DNA of 39,312 bases, from the IMG/VR virus record IMGVR_UViG_3300043015_000828, positions 1 through 39,312 of that record. One strand, written 5' to 3'. Under the pieces are notes generated by a model. It saw only the letters and a program-made list of their open reading frames with translations. It was not told where the DNA came from and did no database searches. Shown here one piece after another: positions 25,870-33,638 of this stretch (position 1 is the first letter of the stretch; the number at the start of each line of letters is the position of its first letter). The translations under genes were made by a program, and so were the position numbers. The DNA comes from a virus.

Positions 25870-25887
25870 TGTAAGATAAATCTTACA
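25870..25887 (-). repeat. Perfect inverted repeat at the 5' end of the receptor mRNA
   Basis: TGTAAGA-TTTA-TCTTACA on the minus strand forms a seven-pair hairpin beginning at the expected transcription start. It could stabilise the mRNA 5' end or work with the following terminator-like hairpin. Confidence 0.6.
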
Positions 25888-25891
25888 CTCA

Positions 25892-25899
25892 TATTTATA
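25892..25899 (-). promoter_or_regulatory. Perfect T4 late promoter TATAAATA for the receptor gene
   Basis: TATAAATA on the minus strand. It is the only exact match to the T4 late consensus that I found upstream of a gene here; other late boxes read GATAAATA or variants. It points at the TonB-receptor gene. Confidence 0.75.
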
Positions 25900-25951
25900 G
25901 ATACATTTTTAAGATGTATGAAAGATTGGTGTAAAATAACTCAGAAAAAAA

Positions 25952-26752
25952 TTATAATATCTGTTTAATTTTTGTATATAAAATAGATGCATAATCTATT
26001 TGATCGGAGGGTTCTATATGGTACACATACTGTGAACGATAATCGGGATTTTCAATCATTCTTTTACTGTATATATCAACAGGCTTTTCTCTTACTAAGT
26101 TTTGTTCTGGAATGATTGACCATTTGTCTTCGTATTCATCTGTAGGTTGCACAGGTGCATGATCAATTATATCAGGGTACCCTGGTGCCATTATAAATTG
26201 TATATTATTTTGTTGTAATGAATGTACTGCACTTTCTACGTAGAAATACTGTTTGTGTGCTTCTATCTCATAGTCATAATTGTGTGTATAAAATTGTTTC
26301 CATGTTGTCCATTGTTGCTCAGTAATTTTTTTCTTTACTGTATCAGGCCCCCATGACTGTTTTAAGTGATCGAAAGATTTATCTAACCCCATAGAGTTTA
26401 AACTTTCAGCAGTAATTATTTCAGCACCGGAAGAATCTTTTGCCGGATTGTTATTACTATCTTTATAATCTCTATACGATACATCTTGTAATCCTTTGTG
26501 CGGGTAGTACTTTCTGCTGTTTACCATATGCCATTCGACACGTTCTACATTTGTCCATACTACTACAACAAGATCAAACTTTTCTTTTATTGCTTGTTCA
26601 ACTTGTAATCTTATAATAAAATTTGATGCACTAGGTCTTGCAAAGTTTTTATACTCGGCACCTAATAGATTAGATAAGTGTGTTCCAAAACCAGTATTAG
26701 GATTTTTCTCACATTCAGAACTCCAACTACAACCACATACTGCTAACTTCAT
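25952..26752 (-). CDS. SGNH/GDSL-hydrolase-like protein
   Basis: A 266-residue protein starting MKLAVCGCSWSSECEKN. The CGCSWSS segment after a first hydrophobic strand takes the place of the GDS motif of SGNH hydrolases. NFARPSASNFIIR and LVVVVWTNVERVEW could supply the Gly/Asn blocks, and EPSDQIDYAS near the end resembles the region that holds the final catalytic pair, although the expected DxxH is not clear. SGNH enzymes cleave esters of sugars or lipids; in phages they may trim surface glycans. The gene follows the spanin gene by 11 bases, so late expression is likely. Activity is uncertain. Confidence 0.6.
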   Translation of the reverse strand: MKLAVCGCSWSSECEKNPNTGFGTHLSNLLGAEYKNFARPSASNFIIRLQVEQAIKEKFDLVVVVWTNVERVEWHMVNSRKYYPHKGLQDVSYRDYKDSNNNPAKDSSGAEIITAESLNSMGLDKSFDHLKQSWGPDTVKKKITEQQWTTWKQFYTHNYDYEIEAHKQYFYVESAVHSLQQNNIQFIMAPGYPDIIDHAPVQPTDEYEDKWSIIPEQNLVREKPVDIYSKRMIENPDYRSQYVYHIEPSDQIDYASILYTKIKQIL

Positions 26753-26763
26753 AGCAACATGTA

Positions 26764-27360
26764 TTATGTGTCAGAACCTGACCCGAACTTGATAGGATTT
26801 AAACTTTTGATTGCTTTGTTGTCTTTAACTTCTATTTCTGCGCCAATACCTTTTTGTCCATTAGGTAAAGTTACTTCTCTATAGTAAACAATAACTTCGC
26901 CCATCTGTTTGATGTAACGTTTAATCTCCTGCATATTGGCACTCATAACTTCATAGTCGCCAATTGTAGTTGCAACAAAAACAATGTCTCCATTATTTTG
27001 TTTTTTCATTTCATCAATAAACTGATCAAAGTATGTATAATCATCAGGCCACTCAGGATATTCTCTATCTGCTTTGTCACAAACTTTAGGTCTAGTAACA
27101 CTAGGTGTACCATCTTCTTTTATAATTTGATTACCTTTGTCATCTAAACGAGGTATTTGAGCACACCTGTTTGTTATCCTTGCTTCTGATACAACATACC
27201 ATTTAGGTGATGTCATTTCAATAGGACGAGGTAATGCTGGTTGCATGATATCAATTTCCATTGGCTTGGAAACAATTTGCACTGGCTTAGTGCCGAATGT
27301 TGAACAACCGCTAATCAGGAATAACAGGAGTGTCAAGTTCAAAAATTTTCTGTGTGTCAT
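26764..27360 (-). CDS. Outer-membrane spanin-like lipoprotein (o-spanin)
   Basis: A 198-residue protein with a lipoprotein signal: basic start MTHRKF, hydrophobic LTLLLFLISG, then Cys19 for lipidation. The mature part is periplasmic and proline-containing near its start (PALPRPIEM). The gene begins 50 bases inside the end of the coiled-coil inner-membrane gene, the overlap typical of Rz/Rz1 spanin pairs. Spanins fuse inner and outer membranes in the last step of Gram-negative lysis. At nearly 200 residues it is much longer than classical Rz1, so an additional domain is present, or it is another lipoprotein. Confidence 0.7.
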   Translation of the reverse strand: MTHRKFLNLTLLLFLISGCSTFGTKPVQIVSKPMEIDIMQPALPRPIEMTSPKWYVVSEARITNRCAQIPRLDDKGNQIIKEDGTPSVTRPKVCDKADREYPEWPDDYTYFDQFIDEMKKQNNGDIVFVATTIGDYEVMSANMQEIKRYIKQMGEVIVYYREVTLPNGQKGIGAEIEVKDNKAIKSLNPIKFGSGSDT

Positions 27361-27694
27361 CTTCTATTCCCTCAAATACGGCATCTGTTGCCTTGTTAAT
27401 TCTAAGTTCTACAAGGCCTGGCTTTGCAGTTGCTAAACTATCTAAATTATGTTTAGCAAATATTTGCAAATACTGTGCCTTCTCTGCTTCAATCTGAGCA
27501 TTCTTTCTGCTCATATTTTGCAAGGCTTTACCTTGCTTTTCAAAATTTTCTTTTAGTGCCTCCATAGCGGCTTTTTGCTCTTCTACAGCAGATACTAATT
27601 GAATATTGTTTGCTTTCAATGTTACATTATCAGAATAAAAATAATAGGTACTTAAACCTAGTACTATAATAATGCCTATAAAAAACTGATTCAT
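27311..27694 (-). CDS. Inner-membrane spanin (Rz-like)
   Basis: A 127-residue protein with one N-terminal membrane segment (3-21, FFIGIIIVLGLSTYYFY). A long helical coiled-coil follows (about 28-75), then the segment HNLDSLATAKPGLVELRINKAT, which resembles Rz-type proteins. It would be anchored in the inner membrane with its coiled coil in the periplasm, touching the partner lipoprotein whose gene overlaps its 3' end. It lies in the late transcript starting at 29025-29032. Topology and overlap make the assignment good; sequence alone would be weak. Confidence 0.78.
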   Translation of the reverse strand: MNQFFIGIIIVLGLSTYYFYSDNVTLKANNIQLVSAVEEQKAAMEALKENFEKQGKALQNMSRKNAQIEAEKAQYLQIFAKHNLDSLATAKPGLVELRINKATDAVFEGIEDDTQKIFELDTPVIPD

Positions 27695-27700
27695 CTGTGT

Positions 27701-28492
27701 CTAACTCGCTTTTGTTACTAGTATGTCTGTATGAGTAGGATTATATATTACAATGTACTCATCAATTGGCATTGCTCTCATTTCTCCGAGCATTGCATTT
27801 AATTTTGAAATTGCTACTTTGTCAAAGTCTGTTTTAATAGCACTCTCCGAAATGCCAACTTCTGCCATTACTTCTGTGCCGTTACCAAAGTTTACAATTT
27901 CTAAACTAGCAATATCTCTTGAACCACGCATATGTAATCTATTATCATTAATGCCTGCTTCTAAGATACTACTTGCTTTTAAAAATTCTAAAATTTTATT
28001 TGTATTATTGTTTGCTTCTTCTTCGAGACGCTCTTGTTCTGCTTTTTGTTCTGATTCAAATTGCTGTTCTTTCCATTCAGTAGGTGTAAGATATTCATCA
28101 GGATTAGTTTGAACAAATTGTGAAAGCAGTATGTCGTTTAATTCAAATGTGTCTTCATCAAGCGGTGTTTTAAACTCCCAACCTAATTTACCTGATAGCC
28201 TTTCTACTTCTACAACTAAAGACTTAATATTGTCTATAACATTTTCATTTCTATCTAATTCTACAAACACCATATAGTTTCCATCTGGATTTGGATTAGG
28301 AGAAACTTCTACATCACGTATTTCAACAATACTGTTATTTAAAAAATGATATAAATCTTTGCCAGGTGCATCTTCGTTTACATTAAACCCTAATACTAAT
28401 ATATCTCTAGCATCACCTGTCTTAGGCTCGTACTCATCTATACTTAAATTTTTAAGTACAGTATTTTCTAAGTCACCTTCTCGCAATGGCAT
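27701..28492 (-). CDS. Hypothetical protein with central coiled coil
   Basis: A 263-residue protein. The N-terminal domain is strand-rich (ARDILVLGFNVNED, GNYMVFVELDRNENV). A Glu-rich helix (about 143-160, SEQKAEQERLEEEANN) links to a C-terminal domain (FLKASSILEAGINDN ... YIVIYNPTHTDILV). No catalytic motif is recognised. It shares a TAATG junction with the 176-residue gene upstream and lies seven bases from the i-spanin, so it is late. A virion-associated role is more likely than an enzyme. Confidence 0.6.
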   Translation of the reverse strand: MPLREGDLENTVLKNLSIDEYEPKTGDARDILVLGFNVNEDAPGKDLYHFLNNSIVEIRDVEVSPNPNPDGNYMVFVELDRNENVIDNIKSLVVEVERLSGKLGWEFKTPLDEDTFELNDILLSQFVQTNPDEYLTPTEWKEQQFESEQKAEQERLEEEANNNTNKILEFLKASSILEAGINDNRLHMRGSRDIASLEIVNFGNGTEVMAEVGISESAIKTDFDKVAISKLNAMLGEMRAMPIDEYIVIYNPTHTDILVTKAS

Positions 28493-29019
28493 TATATTAA
28501 TCCTTGATTCATTTGCTGATTATCAATCTGTGTTTGAGTATCTACTTCTTCAGTATTAACAACCTCTTCGTTATCTGTTTTAATTTTTTCTGATTTGAAC
28601 TCATCGACAAATCTTCTAGGCATACTTATTTTAATAGTCCAAACTGGCTGTTGTATAGTTTTTGCTTTAAAATGTTGTGAGCCATCTTCTCTGACTGCTA
28701 CTTCAACATCTGCAAACGATTTAACTTTTCTAGGAGATATCAAAGTATCTCTATTAAACTCGACCAAACAATCTCTTGCTAGTAACCTTTTTGCACCGTC
28801 TGGGTCTGGCATCTGTTTATGAGGATACATAAGTGTAACTTCTACAAAATGTCTGCTTACATTAGGACCTTCAAGAACTTCGCCTTTATCCCAATTTTTA
28901 AATGCATATAAATCTAGGCTGTCTAATACGCCTTCAAATTCTAAAAGCATGTCTAATAAAGTATTAGTTTCTGATATCTCTACTATTTTATCATTTAATA
29001 TTTTTGTTGATATAGTCAT
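28492..29019 (-). CDS. Hypothetical late protein, leaderless start
   Basis: A 176-residue protein starting MTISTKILNDKIVEIS. It is alpha/beta in the first 130 residues (VSRHFVEVTLMYPHK, PVWTIKISMPRRFVDEF) with a Gln/Asn/Glu-rich tail that looks disordered. The ATG at 29019 is preferred over an upstream TTG because it stands five bases after the late box GATAAATA, with no ribosome-binding site. It heads the late lysis transcript that includes the spanins. Function unknown. Confidence 0.62.
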   Translation of the reverse strand: MTISTKILNDKIVEISETNTLLDMLLEFEGVLDSLDLYAFKNWDKGEVLEGPNVSRHFVEVTLMYPHKQMPDPDGAKRLLARDCLVEFNRDTLISPRKVKSFADVEVAVREDGSQHFKAKTIQQPVWTIKISMPRRFVDEFKSEKIKTDNEEVVNTEEVDTQTQIDNQQMNQGLI

Positions 29020-29024
29020 ACAAC

Positions 29025-29032
29025 TATTTATC
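29025..29032 (-). promoter_or_regulatory. Late promoter box of the lysis transcript, leaderless
   Basis: GATAAATA on the minus strand, then GTTGT, then ATG. The same spacing is seen at 8721-8728 and 38491-38497. Transcription probably starts at the A of the start codon. Confidence 0.68.
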
Positions 29033-29111
29033 AAAAGATTAACAACGCAGTTTTATCTTTGATAAACTTTAGTAAGTAATATATGTAATATGATAATCAA
29101 CCATATAAAAA

Positions 29112-29170
29112 GTTGGAACACTAACACATTGTTCAACCGTGTAGGGCATTTTCCCTGTCACGGTTTTTTT
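29112..29170 (+). terminator. Leader RNA of phoH ending in a strong terminator hairpin
   Basis: A first imperfect hairpin (GTTGGAAC with GTTCAAC, 29112-29136 region) is followed by AACCGTG (29135-29141) pairing with CACGGTT (29159-29165), reinforced by AGGG/CCCT inside, then seven T (29164-29170). A box TATAAAAA at 29104-29111, one base from the late consensus, could start this RNA. Since no gene lies upstream on this strand, it is either an attenuator of phoH or a roughly 60-base small RNA. Confidence 0.72.
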
Positions 29171-29190
29171 ATGGCTACAAGGAGAAATTT

Positions 29191-29937
29191 ATGTCCAGGA
29201 AGGCTAGAAAACAGAATGCAAACAAATATAGAAAACAAAAAGGAGGAGACTATTTGAAAATAATACAAGGGGGAGCCCTACAACGAATAAGAAGAAAGGA
29301 AGTTAATATTGTACCTCGAAACTTCCACCAAGATGACTTACTTGGTTTACTAGAGGATAAAAATATCAACATAGTGTTTGCCATAGGGCCAGCAGGAACA
29401 GGTAAAACACTAATCTCAACATTAGTAGGCATCAAAGCCTTAATGCAAAACAAAATCAATAAAATGGTAATAACAAGGCCAGCAGTTTCAGTAGATGAAC
29501 AGCATGGTTTCTTGCCTGGTACATTACAAGAAAAAATGGCACCATGGACGAGGCCTATTATGGATTGCTTCGAAGATTACTATTCACCAGACCAAATAGA
29601 GTTCATGCTCAATGATAATAAAGTTGAAGTAGCACCGTTGGCATATATGAGAGGACGAACGTTTAAAGACTCTTATATTATAGCAGACGAAATGCAAAAC
29701 GCAACTGATAATCAAATGAAAATGTTACTAACAAGAATAGGAGACAATAGTAAGTTAGTAGTAACAGGTGATTTACATCAGCATGAAAGAGGTTTTGAAA
29801 ATAACGGATTGTTCCGTATTATGGAAAGGTTACAAAAGACATCATCAGACAGAATTAAGATGATTAACTTTGATCACCGTGATATTGAAAGACATCCTGT
29901 AGTTTCAGAAGTACTAGATTTGTATAACGGTAGTTAA
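29191..29937 (+). CDS. phoH: PhoH-like P-loop ATPase
   Basis: A 248-residue protein on the plus strand. The basic N-terminus (SRKARKQNANKYRKQK) precedes a PhoH ATPase domain with Walker A GPAGTGKT (66-73), the PhoH-typical ITRPAVSVDEQHGFLPG (94-110) and Walker B YIIADEMQN (162-170). Phage PhoH is common in marine myoviruses. Its role is not settled; it may act as an RNA helicase or ATPase, and was first linked with phosphate stress. AAGGAG lies nine bases before the ATG. A terminator-like leader precedes it. Its end overlaps the convergent gp44 gene by four bases. Confidence 0.92.
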   Translation: MSRKARKQNANKYRKQKGGDYLKIIQGGALQRIRRKEVNIVPRNFHQDDLLGLLEDKNINIVFAIGPAGTGKTLISTLVGIKALMQNKINKMVITRPAVSVDEQHGFLPGTLQEKMAPWTRPIMDCFEDYYSPDQIEFMLNDNKVEVAPLAYMRGRTFKDSYIIADEMQNATDNQMKMLLTRIGDNSKLVVTGDLHQHERGFENNGLFRIMERLQKTSSDRIKMINFDHRDIERHPVVSEVLDLYNGS

Positions 29938-30857
29938 GAATAATTTAACTGTAACTCGATAAGTGTAGCCGCTAGATTTATTTCTGGGTCAGCACATAAA
30001 CTGCTCTTGGCCATACCATTACGAATTATAACGACTGCTTGATCTTGCTGTATATCAGTTTGTCCCCATAGTTCTAAATTGCGATACATAAATCTGAATA
30101 TTTCATCATACTCTTCTGGCCTTGCACTTGTTACTATAATGTTTCTAGCATCTTTGTAGTTGCCTTGTTTAAATAATTCAATTGCAGTTACCATCCAATC
30201 ACTACTATCGCCATCTCCGGCTTGAGGTTGTTGTAATACATTATCAACAACATTCTGTTGAACAGAGTTTATAGTTTTTCTTAAGTCTGGATAATTTGCT
30301 TTCACAAAGTTGTCTAATGTTTCTATGTTTACATCTACACCTTCAGCAATGCAAATCTCTGCAATTCTGGCTGTGAACTCTGTTATGTCTTGCTTTTCAA
30401 TTCTAAAGCCTTGACATCTACTGTGTAGTGCAGGAAGTATTTTATGTGGTTCATTACATGTTAGAATAAATCTACATGTAGTGTGATACATCTCCATTGC
30501 ATTCCTTAAGGCCGCTTGTGCTCCTGGGCTCATATAATCTGCTTCATCTAATAGCACATACTTCATATCACCAAAAGGCATAGTGCCTGCAAAGTTATTA
30601 ATAATATCTCTGATATCATTTATTCTACCATCACTACTTGCATTAATATACAATATATCAAAATCATTAACTTCTAATTCACTTAACAAAACTTTTGCTA
30701 ATGTAGTCTTACCTGTACCTGCAGGTCCACTGAATAACAAATGAGGAAGTACACCCTCATCTACCCAAGCCTTAACCTGATTCCTTTGATTGTCATCTCT
30801 AAATACATAATCGACAATTGTCGATGGACGATATTTTTCTACCCATAAATCTTTCAA
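29934..30857 (-). CDS. 44: T4 gp44-like clamp-loader ATPase
   Basis: A 307-residue AAA+ protein. WVEKYRPSTIVDYVF opens the RFC-type domain. Walker A GPAGTGKT (44-51), LLDEAD (102-107) and the sensor SRC motif (146-148) follow, with the helical collar at the C-terminus. It loads the gp45 ring onto primed DNA together with gp62. I chose the TTG start at 30857: GAGGA lies seven bases before it and no ATG is available. The TTG overlaps the upstream stop (TTGA). No gp62 is recognised nearby. Confidence 0.94.
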   Translation of the reverse strand: MKDLWVEKYRPSTIVDYVFRDDNQRNQVKAWVDEGVLPHLLFSGPAGTGKTTLAKVLLSELEVNDFDILYINASSDGRINDIRDIINNFAGTMPFGDMKYVLLDEADYMSPGAQAALRNAMEMYHTTCRFILTCNEPHKILPALHSRCQGFRIEKQDITEFTARIAEICIAEGVDVNIETLDNFVKANYPDLRKTINSVQQNVVDNVLQQPQAGDGDSSDWMVTAIELFKQGNYKDARNIIVTSARPEEYDEIFRFMYRNLELWGQTDIQQDQAVVIIRNGMAKSSLCADPEINLAATLIELQLNYS

Positions 30858-31108
30858 TGTAATGTCCTCTTTTGTTTTTTATATTCCCTTATAGCAAGTT
30901 CATCTTCTGCTATGTTATACAATTCGTATTCGGATATATCATCTAGTATAACACGAAATTGTTCATCGTCAACTTCTAATTTAATTTGTTTTATCGCAAC
31001 TGCTAGTAATACACTAGATATTGTAATTATGTCATGACCGTCCATAACATAGTCATCCATAATATCTTGTATAGTAGTAATCAGTAGTTTAAGTTGACTG
31101 TCGTCCAT
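30854..31108 (-). CDS. Small acidic hypothetical protein next to gp44
   Basis: An 84-residue, largely helical acidic protein (LKLLITTIQDIMDDYVMDG, ISSVLLAVAIKQIKLEVDDEQF) with a basic tail (REYKKQKRTLH). It occupies the position upstream of gp44 but is far shorter than T4 gp62 and shows no gp62 signature. Its stop overlaps the gp44 TTG start, so expression is coupled. A regulatory or loader-associated role is possible but unsupported. Confidence 0.62.
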   Translation of the reverse strand: MDDSQLKLLITTIQDIMDDYVMDGHDIITISSVLLAVAIKQIKLEVDDEQFRVILDDISEYELYNIAEDELAIREYKKQKRTLH

Positions 31109-31250
31109 ATCCTTTTCTATTTGCTTGGTACCATTTTACACTACATTCTGCATCACAGAAAACATGTTTCTGATCTGCTGTGTGATACTTTACTGCTGAT
31201 GCAGATAATTGCTTTTTACATTGGCTACAAGTCAAAGAAAATAAGTTCAT
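31089..31250 (-). CDS. 53-residue zinc-ribbon-like protein
   Basis: The protein is MNLFSLTCSQCKKQLSASA... with Cys8-x2-Cys11 and Cys32-x3-Cys36 (VFCDAECSVKW), a likely one-zinc knuckle of the TRASH/zinc-ribbon kind, and a basic tail. The ATG forms an ATGA overlap with the upstream stop, and its 3' end overlaps the 84-residue gene by 20 bases. Both features support translation although the gene is short. Such proteins often bind nucleic acid or another protein; function unknown. Confidence 0.72.
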   Translation of the reverse strand: MNLFSLTCSQCKKQLSASAVKYHTADQKHVFCDAECSVKWYQANRKGYGRQST

Positions 31251-31483
31251 CCTAAAATCTGAGAAGTACTCGAGTCTTCGTATCCGCCTAGTTTATTAAA
31301 CTTTCTAGTAGTTGTTGTTTTCTTAATACAATTAACGCCACCAGCATCTGTAACTTCATAAGAAGTAAATTCTTGTTGAATTAAGTTTTCTCTAGGTTGT
31401 TCGAATATCATATCATTTTTATAATCAGATATTACTCTTGCTGTTTTGTTAAATGTTGCTTGGGTTATATTATCTTTTTGCAT
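31247..31483 (-). CDS. Small hypothetical protein, leaderless early gene
   Basis: A 78-residue polar protein (MQKDNITQATFNKTARVISD...), ending STSQILG. It has no membrane segment and no Cys pair. I use the ATG at 31483, not the longer frame from GTG, because TATAAT ends exactly six bases before it. It is first in the operon leading to the zinc-ribbon protein, the 84-residue protein and gp44, so it is probably made early. Confidence 0.65.
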   Translation of the reverse strand: MQKDNITQATFNKTARVISDYKNDMIFEQPRENLIQQEFTSYEVTDAGGVNCIKKTTTTRKFNKLGGYEDSSTSQILG

Positions 31484-31489
31484 AATATT

Positions 31490-31517
31490 ATTATACACTA
31501 TTAATCTTTTCTGTCAA
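31490..31517 (-). promoter_or_regulatory. Early promoter of the gp44 operon, leaderless
   Basis: TTGACA (31517-31512), a 16-base spacer and TATAAT (31495-31490) on the minus strand, then six bases (AATATT) to the ATG at 31483. The -35 box lies inside the end of the 442-residue gene. Confidence 0.87.
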
Positions 31518-32829
31518 GCATTAAATCCATAAAATCTTTTTGTAAAAGCCATAGATGTTGTTTTGATACAGCACGGTTTTTATTTTGTTTAAGTCGGTCA
31601 ACTATGTCATTATTAATTGCTGGAAATTCTCTAGCAGATTCTAACATTTGGTCTATACGTTGTGTAGTTCTTGGTTCGCTGTCATAATCAAACTTATTGT
31701 AATCCTGTAGCATATCAAAACCTAGTAGTTGCTCTATAGTTTTGCAAGAATCATGTCTAGCATTTAAAAACATAGGTAACCCATATATAAATCCTTTAAA
31801 AGTTTTTTCTGTAATATCTATTACTCGCATAGGCTTGGTTGGATCTATAGGTTCTTCTCCATGATAGTCTGAAAATGTTTCTTGAACTATGTATAATTGA
31901 ATGTTACTGATCAAATCAGTATTAAACGAATCATAATTATCTAGGCCGGCACCAGGATTAATTTCTATAAATTTATCTTGATCTTCTAAAACACGTTTTT
32001 TATTAAACGAATTTTTCCATGGCCAACTCATAAGCCTAGGTGCTTTACCAAATAATTCTAAGTACTCATCGACATATGGATTTTGTTTATAAGTGTTTGA
32101 GAGTTTTGCATCTTCCATTTGCTGAAACACATCATTAAACTTATTCATATTCCATTCAGTATCAAGTAGCATACCTTCATGGTGCATTTGAACAATACAT
32201 TGTGCCCTACCAGGCCTGAACATATTGCTAGGTGCAAAATAACGTATAGGTGCTTGTTTATTTTTATAAGTGTAAATTAAGTTTGGCTCGTCTATGAATG
32301 GCTGTTCTTTTAATACTTTAGAGTACCAGTACCCAAAATAACATAAATTTTGAATAATGTGTTTAAAGTTGCACCTATCTTTTACGTTGTCTCTATTACA
32401 GCCAGCATTAGAACAATAAAATCTACTGTAATCGATTTCTCCAACAAATCCTGTCTTGCCTCTTTGATCAAAGTTGCCAGGTAGTAATGTTTCATTATTG
32501 TAATCAAGTACAAGTTTTACATTACTATGATCATCTAATCTATATAAGTCGTCTAACATAGTAGGTTCAATTTTTTCTAATTGTTGTATAAGAGGATAAT
32601 TCATAGGAACAAAAACAACATTTACACAATTAGGTAATACTTCTACATCGTTATAAGATTTAGTAAAGACACATTGATAATTAATACCTATATCAAATTC
32701 AGGATCAACTTTAGAAACATATGACTGCATGAACTCGTAATACTTGAACGTGTGGATATGCTGATTGGATTCAGCAAAGTAGCCAGGTACCATGCTTTCA
32801 TGGAATATTAAATTAACATCTAGTTTCAT
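31501..32829 (-). CDS. Putative glycosyltransferase-like protein
   Basis: A 442-residue protein. The region VIDITEKTFKGFIYGLPMFLNARHDSCKTIEQLLGFD (about 337-373) matches a pattern in phage and bacterial sugar transferases, xTEKTxKxxxxGxPxI...LGF, where the Glu often contacts the nucleotide sugar. The N-terminal half (MKLDVNLIFHESMVPGYF) is alpha/beta. It overlaps the UDP-glucose dehydrogenase-like gene by four bases and is grouped with a sulfotransferase, supporting a role in modifying a surface or virion glycan. Donor and acceptor are unknown, and the family assignment is tentative. Confidence 0.5.
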   Translation of the reverse strand: MKLDVNLIFHESMVPGYFAESNQHIHTFKYYEFMQSYVSKVDPEFDIGINYQCVFTKSYNDVEVLPNCVNVVFVPMNYPLIQQLEKIEPTMLDDLYRLDDHSNVKLVLDYNNETLLPGNFDQRGKTGFVGEIDYSRFYCSNAGCNRDNVKDRCNFKHIIQNLCYFGYWYSKVLKEQPFIDEPNLIYTYKNKQAPIRYFAPSNMFRPGRAQCIVQMHHEGMLLDTEWNMNKFNDVFQQMEDAKLSNTYKQNPYVDEYLELFGKAPRLMSWPWKNSFNKKRVLEDQDKFIEINPGAGLDNYDSFNTDLISNIQLYIVQETFSDYHGEEPIDPTKPMRVIDITEKTFKGFIYGLPMFLNARHDSCKTIEQLLGFDMLQDYNKFDYDSEPRTTQRIDQMLESAREFPAINNDIVDRLKQNKNRAVSKQHLWLLQKDFMDLMLDRKD

Positions 32830-33638
32830 CTATAAGTATTATTCTTTTTAATAACCTTATCTAAGACATCTAATTTGACCCCAATAAGTTTAGCATAATA
32901 TATTAATGCATTTGTGTCCTTAGGAAAACAATGTCCGCCAAAGCCTTGCTTACCGTCTGTGCCAGGTACTTGCATATGACTATCGCCTATACGTGGGTCA
33001 TTCTTTACCATCTCAGTAAACTGATCCCAAGATGCATGAGCACCGCTATTTTTAAACAGATCATATATTTCATTGAAGAACGTAACCTTTGTTGCTAACC
33101 AACTATTAATAGTATACTTGATAAGACTTGCTGTGATTAAGTCTACTTTAAATGTAGGGACAATTTTTACAGCACTATATCTTATGTATGCCTTTTCAAC
33201 TGCGTCACAGTCTCTCCATTTACCGCCTAGTATCTGCATGTTAGGTTCTATAAAATCTTGAAGTGCATTTGCTTCTGTGAGGAACTCTGGGTTATATACT
33301 AATTTCAAAGATTTGAAATCAGATTTCATTTTTGTTAAATGGCTTGGAGTAATTGTGCTTTTTATTACAACTATTCCTTTATAGCCTAAAGTGACTAATG
33401 TAGATAATGCTGTTCTAACGTAATTTACATCTACATCTAAATGAGTTTGTTGTTGAGGCGTAGGCAAACATATAAAACATATTGAAGGATCAAATGCTAT
33501 CATATCTTCTAATGTGTTATCATTATACTTTGGATCTATTATAAATTGATCTACATTTTTGTTAAATCCATTGCTAACTGCTGAACCTACAAAGCCTTTA
33601 CCTACAATAGCCAACTTTAGTGTTTTATTAGAACTCAT
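32826..33638 (-). CDS. UDP-glucose/GDP-mannose dehydrogenase-like protein, short form
   Basis: A 270-residue protein. Residues 8-18 form the NAD-binding Rossmann start (LAIVGKGFVGS). The central domain carries VYNPEFLTEANALQDF (114-129) and the catalytic motif GFGGHCFPKD with Cys237 and Lys240. Full enzymes are about 400 residues and continue into a UDP-binding domain; this one ends 33 residues after the catalytic Cys. Such enzymes oxidise UDP-sugars to uronic acids. The ATG at 33638 is favoured because AAGGAG lies ten bases upstream. The missing domain may mean altered substrate or dimer contacts. Confidence 0.82.
   Translation of the reverse strand: MSSNKTLKLAIVGKGFVGSAVSNGFNKNVDQFIIDPKYNDNTLEDMIAFDPSICFICLPTPQQQTHLDVDVNYVRTALSTLVTLGYKGIVVIKSTITPSHLTKMKSDFKSLKLVYNPEFLTEANALQDFIEPNMQILGGKWRDCDAVEKAYIRYSAVKIVPTFKVDLITASLIKYTINSWLATKVTFFNEIYDLFKNSGAHASWDQFTEMVKNDPRIGDSHMQVPGTDGKQGFGGHCFPKDTNALIYYAKLIGVKLDVLDKVIKKNNTYR

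Noticed and set aside
28991-29190. A coding gene on the plus strand between the late lysis transcript and phoH
   Set aside because: The reading frames are broken by stops and no ribosome-binding site is seen; the stretch holds promoter, leader RNA and terminator signals only.
30854-31108. The 84-residue gene as clamp-loader subunit gp62
   Set aside because: Only its position fits; it is less than half the T4 length and shows no recognisable gp62 sequence.
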